Shown here: positions 49,856-56,742 of the stretch, one piece after another | How the letters are laid out: each line of letters begins with the position of its first letter | How positions within the stretch are numbered: the first letter of the stretch is position 1 | The notes under the pieces: model-generated | Told to the model about the DNA's origin: nothing | The model's database searches: none | The model's input: only the letters and a program-made list of their open reading frames with translations | Source: Nitrospirota bacterium | GTDB lineage: Bacteria > Nitrospirota > Thermodesulfovibrionia > Thermodesulfovibrionales > UBA6898 | Assembly (NCBI GenBank): GCA_016235245.1 | Contig: JACRLO010000035.1 | Location: 1-64,000, forward strand | Reading direction: 5' to 3' | Length of the DNA: 64,000 nt | Translations under genes and position numbers: made by a program

Positions 49856-50071
49856 TTATCCCTCCAGCTCATTAATTTCGTTAACTACCTTATCCGGGTC
49901 AAGATTATGCATCATGGCCCCGAAGGAAAGAGACTCTACATTAATGCCGGGACAGGTGAAGCACCCGCCGCCGAAATACTTCTGAATGATGTCCTTTGCT
50001 CCCGGCACATCCCTGATCACGTCTCCAATAAGAGTGTCCTTTGTTACAAGCTTCTTATCCGTTGCTGCCAT
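49856..50071 (-). CDS. DUF1858-domain protein
   Basis: This 71-residue protein has the DUF1858 pattern LIGDVIRDVPGAKDIIQKYFGGGCFTCPGINVESLSFGAMMHNLDPDKVVNEINELE. CFTC is the conserved feature, a possible metal or redox site. Members are common in anaerobes and are often next to hybrid-cluster or nitrogen-oxide related genes. It heads a two-gene operon with the small CxxC protein. Its start faces the plus-strand heme-copper-like gene across a 198-base gap that carries two Crp/Fnr-type dyads. Confidence 0.9.
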   Translation of the reverse strand: MAATDKKLVTKDTLIGDVIRDVPGAKDIIQKYFGGGCFTCPGINVESLSFGAMMHNLDPDKVVNEINELEG

Positions 50072-50138
50072 CTCTTTATCCTCCTATGGTATTGGCGCTT
50101 CTATCGTTTCTATTTTACCTCAGGAGTTGTACGCATAC

Positions 50139-50154
50139 TATGACTTTCATCATA
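50139..50154. promoter_or_regulatory. Crp/Fnr-type operator 1
   Basis: TATGA-N6-TCATA, a 16-base dyad with the half-site spacing of Crp/Fnr family boxes (TGA-N6-TCA core). It lies between the divergent DUF1858 and 50270 genes. Confidence 0.5.
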
Positions 50155-50189
50155 CGCATACAGCCGACATCCATATCAGCGATCTGACG

Positions 50190-50205
50190 TATGACGTTCA
50201 TCATA
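50190..50205. promoter_or_regulatory. Crp/Fnr-type operator 2
   Basis: TATGA-N6-TCATA again; it differs from operator 1 by one base over 16, and lies 51 bases from it. A repeated near-identical dyad is unlikely by chance. Confidence 0.5.
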
Positions 50206-50269
50206 GACACGCTGCGCATTCTGTTTTATGATGTAGGCAGAAATCATAACAGTATCCTGAGGAGGGAAC

Positions 50270-50686
50270 ATGGACAGATTTGTAAAGAACTTTATCATCA
50301 TGAGTATTGTGTACCTGGCGGTTTCGACAATACTGGGTATCGTAATGCTGCATCATCCGCAGGCGCTTTCCTTCAAGTTCGTACACTCGCATCTCAATAT
50401 GTTAGGCTGGGTCTCAATGATGATCTACGGCGTGGGATATCATATCCTGCCAAAATTTGCAGGAAAGTTTCTCAAATCTCCCAAACTTGCAGAACTGCAG
50501 TTCTGGGTCGCCAACGCGAGCCTGATCGTGATGCTGCTCTTTTATACCATGAATGTGATGAGCCCCGCATCGAGCTACATCACGATCGCTACTCTTGCAG
50601 GCGTTGCGCATGCATTTTCCATAGGGATCTTCTTCTATAACATGCTGGCAACGCTTCTGCCTGCAGCCCCCCCGCCTCAGAGATAA
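50270..50686 (+). CDS. Short heme-copper oxidase subunit I-like membrane protein
   Basis: This 138-residue protein has four membrane helices. The segment FKFVHSHLNMLGWVSMMIYGVGYHILPKFAGK matches the start of the subunit I family of cbb3 oxidases and NO reductases (His pair HSHLN, then GYHILP). Full-length subunits have 12 or more helices, so this is a stand-alone quarter-length form, not an oxidase by itself. It may bind heme or act in nitrosative or oxygen response. AGGAGGG precedes the ATG. The gene is convergent with crp/fnr and divergent from DUF1858. Confidence 0.75.
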   Translation: MDRFVKNFIIMSIVYLAVSTILGIVMLHHPQALSFKFVHSHLNMLGWVSMMIYGVGYHILPKFAGKFLKSPKLAELQFWVANASLIVMLLFYTMNVMSPASSYITIATLAGVAHAFSIGIFFYNMLATLLPAAPPPQR

Positions 50687-50692
50687 GTCAAG

Positions 50693-51361
50693 TTATGTCA
50701 GGGATCTCAGCTTTTCGAGGTCCCTGATGATGATCTTTCCGGACTTTGCATTGATTAGACCTGCCTTGGCAAGTTTGCTCATGGTCCTGATGGATGTCTC
50801 AACGGTCGTGCCGACCATCTCTGCAATATCCTGCTTGGTGAGCTTCATGGTAATTGCAATTCCTTCAGAAACCTTCTCGCCCGATTTTTCTGAAAGCTTG
50901 ATAAGAAGCGATGCGATCCTCGATTCGACCTTCTCAAGGGCAATGTTCTTCAGGGTTTCATGGGTATCCTTAATCCTGTCACCAATATTCATTGCCATGC
51001 AGTACATAAGGTTTGGCAGTTTATCCATGAGGGAAAGCAGGTTCTTTCGCGAAATTTTCAGGACCTCACTGTCTTCCATGGCTACCGCATTGGCAGGATA
51101 GGGAAATCCGCGAACAACGGCAATGCCCCCGAACATCTCATGAGGCGAGATGATCTCAAGGATAATCTCCTTGCCCTCATTCGACAGCTTGGTAATCTTG
51201 ACCTTCCCTGTTTTTACGATGTAGAGCCACTCAGAGGAATCTCCTTCAGAAAATATAGACTCTTTTTTCGCAAGAGTCTCACTCAGAAGGTACCGGGAGA
51301 GCTCTTTAAGCTCTTCCGAACTTAACGTGCTGAAAATAGAGACTTTTTTTAAGTCAAACAT
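50693..51361 (-). CDS. Crp/Fnr family transcription regulator
   Basis: This 222-residue protein has an N-terminal cyclic-nucleotide-binding-type domain (about 8-120), a dimer helix and a C-terminal winged HTH (about 150-215). The recognition helix region TTVETSIRTMSKLAKAG resembles Fnr (VETISR) more than Crp. No Fe-S cysteines are present at the N-terminus (MFDLKKVSIFSTL), so it is not a classical oxygen-sensing Fnr. The effector is unknown; heme, NO or a nucleotide are all possible. Two Fnr-type dyads lie 490-550 bases beyond its 3' end, in front of the neighbouring genes. Confidence 0.92.
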   Translation of the reverse strand: MFDLKKVSIFSTLSSEELKELSRYLLSETLAKKESIFSEGDSSEWLYIVKTGKVKITKLSNEGKEIILEIISPHEMFGGIAVVRGFPYPANAVAMEDSEVLKISRKNLLSLMDKLPNLMYCMAMNIGDRIKDTHETLKNIALEKVESRIASLLIKLSEKSGEKVSEGIAITMKLTKQDIAEMVGTTVETSIRTMSKLAKAGLINAKSGKIIIRDLEKLRSLT

Positions 51362-51482
51362 GGCACCTTATCCTCCGTGCACTTTTTATAATTATAATTA
51401 ATAGCCAGCCTAATTTTTTTCTTGACAAGCCAATTGAAATCTGGTTACATATAATCAGTAAGCGCCTCGTTACCTCCCCTAA

Positions 51483-51519
51483 GCTGCTGTCCATTTTCCA
51501 CGGACAGCAGCATTTTTTT
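51483..51519 (+). terminator. Plus-strand intrinsic terminator between two minus-strand genes
   Basis: A perfect 10-bp stem (51483-51492 with 51502-51511), a nine-base loop and seven T (51513-51519) point to termination of a plus-strand transcript. The only genes nearby are on the minus strand, so a short plus RNA starting in the gap after 51420 is possible. Confidence 0.7.
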
Positions 51520-52639
51520 ATCTAACATCTGCCAGTTCATACTTTCTTGATCCAAGTCCAAGCTTTTCAGCCTCCTCCACCTGCATAAGATACGGTTTGT
51601 CATGCAGCTTCATAAGAATGTCATCACCCTTCCGGAGCCCGTGGTCATCAGCAAGTGACTGCTCAAGCGGACCGGCCTTCAGTAACATATCAATGCTCGC
51701 CTGCTCTATTGCAACCAGATCTTCAGATACCAGGATACCTAAATCCTGAATTACAGGGACATCTGCAGAGGGCATACAATCACATTCAGGCTGTATCTCG
51801 GTCAAGAAATTGATGTAAAGGATCTTCCTTGCTTCAAACGTTCCGATGACTGCTTTTGCCGCCTCAGCCAGCGAATGCATAAACCGCTGATCATCACCAG
51901 GAAGGGTCAGGGACTCGTTCTGACAGACCCGCTCACACCTTCCGCACCGCCAGCAGATATCGCGGTTCCAGACGATCTCATCGTCCTTGAATGTAATGGC
52001 ATCAAGCGGACATACCTCCTTGCACTGAAGGCAGAGTTCACATTTGTCAGAATTCCAGACAAGCTCTCCTTCGCCGATCGTATGCATGGCGCCTCTGCCG
52101 CATTTCCATCCACAGGTGCGGTGAGAACTGCTCACGCCTCCCATGGCAAGATTCTTTATCGCTCCAGCGTACCCGGCATTAATATGGCCTTTTACATGGG
52201 AACATACGACCATGGCCGGGACGTCATGGACCAGAGACGCAACCGCTATCTGGCCGAGTATCTCGCCTGCCTTGACCATGATGCTGTCGTTGCCGTACAG
52301 CCCGTCAGCAATCACCACAGGGGCTCCGACGCTCAGATGGTTTATACCGTTCTGGTTGGCAACCTCAAGATAGTCCAGCCCCTTTATTCTTACCGTATCG
52401 GTAACAAAAGGCTTTGCGCCTATCCTTTTGAGCGCATCAACAACCTTTCTGAGAAAAACCGGCCTCACAACCCTGTGGGCTCCCTCTGAACCAAAATGTG
52501 TCTTCACGGCAACCCATTCTTCCGGGCTGAAATAGTTCATCAACCCTATCTCCTTCAGGAGCTGTTCAAGCTTCCCCGGCATACTGTCATCATATTTCCA
52601 CTTTCTGGCACGCGCCGATGCAAAATAAACCTTTGCCAT
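51518..52639 (-). CDS. DUF362 protein with two [4Fe-4S] clusters
   Basis: This 373-residue protein has a DUF362 domain (WVAVKTHFGSEGAHRVVRPVFLRKVVDALKRIGAKPFVTDT, CSHVKGHINAGYAGAIKNLAMGG) and a bacterial-type ferredoxin pair in the middle (CELCLQCKEVCP and CWRCGRCERVC, about residues 195-245). The family is found in anaerobes and is thought to pass electrons, but no reaction is known. A second Cys-rich site CDCMPSAD follows. It is followed 14 bases upstream on the strand by rsmI and may be co-transcribed with it. Confidence 0.92.
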   Translation of the reverse strand: MAKVYFASARARKWKYDDSMPGKLEQLLKEIGLMNYFSPEEWVAVKTHFGSEGAHRVVRPVFLRKVVDALKRIGAKPFVTDTVRIKGLDYLEVANQNGINHLSVGAPVVIADGLYGNDSIMVKAGEILGQIAVASLVHDVPAMVVCSHVKGHINAGYAGAIKNLAMGGVSSSHRTCGWKCGRGAMHTIGEGELVWNSDKCELCLQCKEVCPLDAITFKDDEIVWNRDICWRCGRCERVCQNESLTLPGDDQRFMHSLAEAAKAVIGTFEARKILYINFLTEIQPECDCMPSADVPVIQDLGILVSEDLVAIEQASIDMLLKAGPLEQSLADDHGLRKGDDILMKLHDKPYLMQVEEAEKLGLGSRKYELADVR

Positions 52640-52653
52640 GATCGATCTCCTCT

Positions 52654-53475
52654 TTAGCCTTCAAGGCTCTTGTCGTACAGCTCTTTTTTGCTGAAGCCAT
52701 AGGCCTCGCCGATCTTTTTTGCCGATTCCTTTCTACCCATACCCTTCCTCATTAATTCCTTGACCTCTTTTAAGGCATCGTCCATATGCAGTTCCCCTTT
52801 TTCAGGTCTGCCTTCAAGGATAATCACATATTCTCCTGCAATAGTTGAATGCTCAAGACCTTCCAGGACTGCAGAGACCGTGCCGCGAAAAACCTCCTCA
52901 TGGAGTTTGGTCAGCTCCCGTATCACCACGATATTCCGCTCTCCGATCACGTCCGCAATGTCTGCAATCGTTTCAAGGATCCGGTGCGGCGCCTCGTAGA
53001 ATACAAGCGTCCGCTGTTCAAGACTGACCCGCTCAAGCATCTTTCTCCTCTGCGTCTCCTTTGCAGGGAGAAAACCGCAAAAGGTAAATTCCTCGGTCGG
53101 AAACCCTGAAAGAGAAAGTGCGGTGATCACTGCAGAGGGTCCAGGCACGGGAACAACGCGAATGCCCTCTTCAACCGCTTTTTTTATAAGCACGGTCCCA
53201 GGGTCTGAAATGCCGGGAGTGCCGGCGTCGGAGATAAGGGCAACAGACATGCCATCCTTCAGCCGCTGGAGCGTCTCCTCAGCCTTGACCTTCTCTTTTT
53301 CGCCCCAGTAGCTGACCAAAGGTTTCCTGATTTTAAAGTGGTTCAGCAGCTTAAGCGAATGGCGGGTATCCTCTGCTGCGATGAGATCGACCTCCTTGAG
53401 GATACGCAATGCGCGCAGCGTAATATCCTCCAGGTTGCCGATCGGCGTTGAGACTATGTAGAGCGTGCCTTTCAT
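52654..53475 (-). CDS. rsmI: 16S rRNA (cytidine-1402-2'-O)-methyltransferase RsmI
   Basis: This protein of about 273 residues methylates the 2'-OH of C1402 in 16S rRNA. The SAM-binding tetrapyrrole-methylase fold is marked by LYIVSTPIGNLEDITLRAL, LIAAEDTRHSLKLLNHF, VALISDAGTPGISDPG, VVPVPGPSAVITALSLSGFPTEEFTFCGFLP and TLVFYEAPHRI. The ATG at 53473-53475 fits the family N-terminus (KGTLYIVSTP). An in-frame GTG five codons earlier gives an odd extension. It lies 55 bases after the small secreted gene. Confidence 0.95.
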   Translation of the reverse strand: MKGTLYIVSTPIGNLEDITLRALRILKEVDLIAAEDTRHSLKLLNHFKIRKPLVSYWGEKEKVKAEETLQRLKDGMSVALISDAGTPGISDPGTVLIKKAVEEGIRVVPVPGPSAVITALSLSGFPTEEFTFCGFLPAKETQRRKMLERVSLEQRTLVFYEAPHRILETIADIADVIGERNIVVIRELTKLHEEVFRGTVSAVLEGLEHSTIAGEYVIILEGRPEKGELHMDDALKEVKELMRKGMGRKESAKKIGEAYGFSKKELYDKSLEG

Positions 53476-53530
53476 CCCGAAAAAAGGCACCCGAAAGGGG
53501 CAGCAAGAGAGGAAAAAAGGCCACGGGTCT

Positions 53531-53779
53531 TCACTGCTGGTTCAGCATCTTTTTCAGTCTTCTGTCGGTCTTCACAATCTCGTCCGCATCATCTCCGGCA
53601 AGTTCCCAGGTATACTCGTCCCTGGGTGACCGTTTCAGCTTGATCTTTACCGGTTTTTTCGGTTTTATCTGCTGCAGTTCAGGCTGCTTTTTAAACTGAA
53701 ATCCGTCCTTCTCCGCAGTAGAGACAGAGACCGGGGCCAGAAGCATAACTGCTGCAATCAGCAGACCATACATACGCAT
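53531..53779 (-). CDS. Small secreted hypothetical protein
   Basis: This 82-residue protein has a signal peptide (about 1-22, ending STA-EKD) and a short basic soluble part rich in Lys and Pro (KKQPELQQIKPKKPVKIKLKRSPRDEYTWEL). No family is recognised. Its ATG overlaps the nadE stop (TGATG), and AGGAG lies six bases before it, so it is translated with nadE. Two further ATG codons just after the start are possible. A periplasmic role with nadE is not obvious; the overlap may reflect only transcript coupling. Confidence 0.65.
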   Translation of the reverse strand: MRMYGLLIAAVMLLAPVSVSTAEKDGFQFKKQPELQQIKPKKPVKIKLKRSPRDEYTWELAGDDADEIVKTDRRLKKMLNQQ

Positions 53780-55509
53780 CAGTAACTCCTGTATCTGTTT
53801 GTGATCGGGAATCGCCAGTCCCGGCCAAAGGCTCGCCCTGTTATCTTGATGCCGGGAGGGGACTGCCTTCTTTTGTATTCGCTTCTGTCTACCATGCCGA
53901 TAATGCGTTTTGTCTGCTCTTCCGTAGCGCCAAGACCAAGAATATCATCAAAGCTGAGTTCATATTCAATGTATGCCTTGAGCACCGGATCAAGCTGATC
54001 ATAGGGAGGCAGAGAATCTGTGTCCTTCTGGTTCGGCTTAAGTTCCGCAGTTGGCTCCTTTATCAGAACCCTCTCCGGAATAATCTCTTTTTTGTGCACG
54101 GCGTTGCGCCACCTGCAGATATCATATACAAGGGTCTTAGGGACATCCTTGATCACGGCAAATCCTCCCGCCATATCACCATAGAGCGTTGCATAGCCAA
54201 CGCTCATCTCTGATTTATTGCCTGTGGTCAGCACCAGCCAGCCGAACTTGTTGGATAATGCCATAAGAAGATTGCCGCGTATACGCGCCTGAAGGTTCTC
54301 TTCGGTAGTATCCATCACCTTGCCTGCAAATTGCGGCTCCAAAACTCTCATATAGCTTCCCATGATACCCCTGATAGGAAGTTCCACAATTCTGATGCCG
54401 AGGTTCAGCGCGAGCTGTTCAGCATCCTCCCGGCTCTCCTTTGAGGTATAGGGCGAAGGCATGAAAATGCCGGTTACGTTCTCCCTGCCTATGGCGTCTG
54501 CTGCAATGGCTGCAACAAGCGATGAGTCTATGCCGCCGCTCAGGCCGATGACAACACCCTGGAACCCGTTCTTCCTGACATAGTCAGCCGTGCCTAACAC
54601 CAACGCGCCATATACTTCTTCCTCTCTCTCCCCGAATGATTCTATCCGAGGCATAGGCAATGCCTTTCTCTTTGTATGGTCAGGAATTGAGACGCTGATC
54701 TTCTTTACGCAGCGGACAGATTCTGTCTCCTCAGTATCCACAGGCAGAAGGTCCTTCCGGTATTGATGCACTCTGCTTACATCAATATCGAGCATCATCA
54801 TGGCCTCGTCGAACTGTGCTGCCCGGGCAATCAGTCTGCCCTCGTAATCATAGACCATACTGCAGCCGTCGAATACGAGTTCATCCTGGCCGCCGACCGC
54901 ATTAAGATATGCAATAAAGACCCTGTTTTCGCGCGACCGCTCTTCAAGGATCTTTTCCCTTGCCGCAGGCTTCCCCATCTCGTAGGGAGACGCATTGATA
55001 TTGATGATCAGCTCTGCGCCTGCGCGCGCCTGGGTGAGCGCCGGGCCCTGCCTGTGCCAAATATCTTCGCAGATGTTCAGACCGACCTTCACGCCGTTCA
55101 TGCGGTAAACCGGGAAGCGGTTGCCCGGCCTGAAATAGCGGACCTCGTCAAAGACACCATAGTTGGGCAGCAGGATCTTGTGATAACTGTCTTTCATCCT
55201 GCCGTCTGCTATTATGGCTGCCGCGTTATATAGATTGTTGTTCACACTGTCAACAAATCCTATGACAGCGGCAATGCCTGTTGTTTTATCGACGATCTTT
55301 TTGAGCGCTTCCTTATTGTCAGCAATGAATTGGGGTTTAAGGAGGAGGTCCTCGGGCGGGTACCCGGTAATGGCAAGCTCGGGGAAGGCAACAACATCAG
55401 CCTGCTGCTTTTTAGCCTTGCTGATTAAAGAGAGGATCTTTTGGGAATTACCCCTCAGATCGCCGACCGTCGAGTTCATCTGCGCAAGCGCAATGCGAAG
55501 CGTTTTCAT
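53779..55509 (-). CDS. nadE: Glutamine-dependent NAD+ synthetase NadE
   Basis: This 576-residue enzyme makes NAD+ from nicotinic acid adenine dinucleotide and glutamine. The N-terminal nitrilase-like amidase domain carries its triad Glu (FPELAITGYPPEDLLL), Lys (KILLPNYGVFDE) and Cys (LNICEDIWH). The C-terminal synthetase has GLSGGIDSSLVAAIAADAIG and STGNKSEMSVGY-like (TTGNKSEMSVGYATLYGDMAGGFAVIKD). It is the glutamine-dependent, two-domain form. It overlaps the next small gene by one base (TGATG). Confidence 0.96.
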   Translation of the reverse strand: MKTLRIALAQMNSTVGDLRGNSQKILSLISKAKKQQADVVAFPELAITGYPPEDLLLKPQFIADNKEALKKIVDKTTGIAAVIGFVDSVNNNLYNAAAIIADGRMKDSYHKILLPNYGVFDEVRYFRPGNRFPVYRMNGVKVGLNICEDIWHRQGPALTQARAGAELIININASPYEMGKPAAREKILEERSRENRVFIAYLNAVGGQDELVFDGCSMVYDYEGRLIARAAQFDEAMMMLDIDVSRVHQYRKDLLPVDTEETESVRCVKKISVSIPDHTKRKALPMPRIESFGEREEEVYGALVLGTADYVRKNGFQGVVIGLSGGIDSSLVAAIAADAIGRENVTGIFMPSPYTSKESREDAEQLALNLGIRIVELPIRGIMGSYMRVLEPQFAGKVMDTTEENLQARIRGNLLMALSNKFGWLVLTTGNKSEMSVGYATLYGDMAGGFAVIKDVPKTLVYDICRWRNAVHKKEIIPERVLIKEPTAELKPNQKDTDSLPPYDQLDPVLKAYIEYELSFDDILGLGATEEQTKRIIGMVDRSEYKRRQSPPGIKITGRAFGRDWRFPITNRYRSY

Positions 55510-55813
55510 GCATGATTCCTTTGCAACATAGGTACATAATAAAGCAAAGCAGGGCCTTTGTAAAGAATGAGAATCCCTGAAAATATGGCCAATAATTGTA
55601 TGCTCTGCATGCAGACAGTCCGTTCCTCAAAGCCTTTCAAGGCGATAGGATCAGGATAAGGGCCTGTTGTCGTGATTCCGAAACAATACTGATTTGCAAT
55701 ATCCTGGCCCGGATATTAACGTGCCTGCAAGGGCCATTCGGTATCGCTGCGAAAGCCTTTTCGGCCCGATCAGTCCGCATACACTTATATGCGAATAATT
55801 GATACACTACTGC
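55510..55813. other. 304-base divergent intergenic region
   Basis: It separates nadE (minus) from trmJ (plus) and must hold both promoters. No strong sigma-70 pair, repeat or RNA gene was recognised. Near the trmJ start the sequence is AT-rich without a ribosome-binding site. Confidence 0.5.
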
Positions 55814-56629
55814 ATGGAAAACTGGAAAGACAATGTCTCCTTCGTCCTTGTCGAGCCGAAGGAATCGGGCAATATCGGCGCGTCTGCCCGTGCGATCAAG
55901 AACATGGGGTTTATGAACCTCTGCATGGTGAACCCTCCGTCGCAGCTCACTGACGAGGCGCGCTGGTTCGCCTGTAATGCCCTTGATGTGCTGGAGTCGG
56001 CACGATCGTATCCTGATTTCAAGAGCGCGATCAGGGATAAGGCAATTGTCGTTGGCACAAGCAGGAGGACAGGCAAGCGCAGGGGCATGATCCTGCCGGT
56101 TGAGCAGGGAGCAGGAAAGATCATTGAGCGGGCAAAGGCAGGCAAGGTCGCCATACTCTTTGGCAGAGAGGCTAAAGGGCTTCTCAACGAAGAGGTCGAC
56201 GAATGCGGTCTCCTGCTTACGATCCCGACGAGTAAAGAACACAGATCGCTTAATCTCAGCCAGGCTGTATTGATTGTTGCATACGAACTGCTGAAGGCAG
56301 GGTATGAAAGTCAGGGATTAGGGGACAGGGATCAGGGATTGACAAAAAAAAGAGGAGCGAGAAACAGCAGACAGAGACCGTCTCCCAAGATGATGGAATC
56401 AGGGGAATACGGCACGCAGCTCGTCAGTTACGAGGAGATCAGCGCACTCTATAACCGTATGACTGAAACACTGAAGCTGCTTGAATATATCCCGCGCGGT
56501 GACCGCGACCTTGAGGCAAAGATCATGCAAAATCTCAAACACTTTATCGCCCGCTCAGGCCTCACGGACTGGGAGCTGAATATGCTGCACGGTATTCTGA
56601 CACAGATAGAGAAGAAGGTGAAGAACTGA
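55814..56629 (+). CDS. trmJ: TrmJ-family tRNA 2'-O-methyltransferase
   Basis: This protein of about 271 residues belongs to the SpoU/SPOUT superfamily and methylates a ribose in the tRNA anticodon loop (position 32 in known TrmJ). Motifs are VLVEPKESGNIGASARAIKNMGF, LFGREAKGLLNEEVDECG and TIPTSKEHRSLNLSQAVLIVAYEL (trefoil-knot SAM site). The C-terminal helical domain (ISALYNRMTETLKLLEYIPRGDRDLEAKIMQNLKHF) is the TrmJ type. Residues about 164-190 contain a repetitive insert coded by GGGA-rich DNA. The ATG at 55814 is chosen; an upstream TTG at 55799 is poor. No ribosome-binding site is seen. Confidence 0.9.
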   Translation: MENWKDNVSFVLVEPKESGNIGASARAIKNMGFMNLCMVNPPSQLTDEARWFACNALDVLESARSYPDFKSAIRDKAIVVGTSRRTGKRRGMILPVEQGAGKIIERAKAGKVAILFGREAKGLLNEEVDECGLLLTIPTSKEHRSLNLSQAVLIVAYELLKAGYESQGLGDRDQGLTKKRGARNSRQRPSPKMMESGEYGTQLVSYEEISALYNRMTETLKLLEYIPRGDRDLEAKIMQNLKHFIARSGLTDWELNMLHGILTQIEKKVKN

Positions 56630-56644
56630 CTTAACCGTCATGCG

Positions 56645-56734
56645 CTACTTCTTTTTTTCTGGCCAAAGAAATCTCATAATCGCAAGCAGAAACGTAATCT
56701 GACTTCCCATAAATCCCGCAACTTCTGACAACAT
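56645..56734 (-). CDS. Candidate 29-residue membrane peptide after the AsmA gene
   Basis: This frame begins at the ATG at 56732-56734, eight bases after the AsmA stop, with GAGGCGG just upstream. It encodes a hydrophobic stretch (about 5-24: VAGFMGSQITFLLAIMRFLW) and a PEKKK end, like single-pass small membrane proteins with a positive C-terminus. It could equally be chance; only the position and composition support it. Confidence 0.35.
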   Translation of the reverse strand: MLSEVAGFMGSQITFLLAIMRFLWPEKKK

Positions 56735-56742
56735 TCCGCCTC

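Noticed and set aside
51422-51455. TTGACA and TATAAT as a plus-strand promoter for a small RNA
   Set aside because: The boxes are 22 bases apart, too far for standard sigma-70 spacing; only the terminator is reported as solid.
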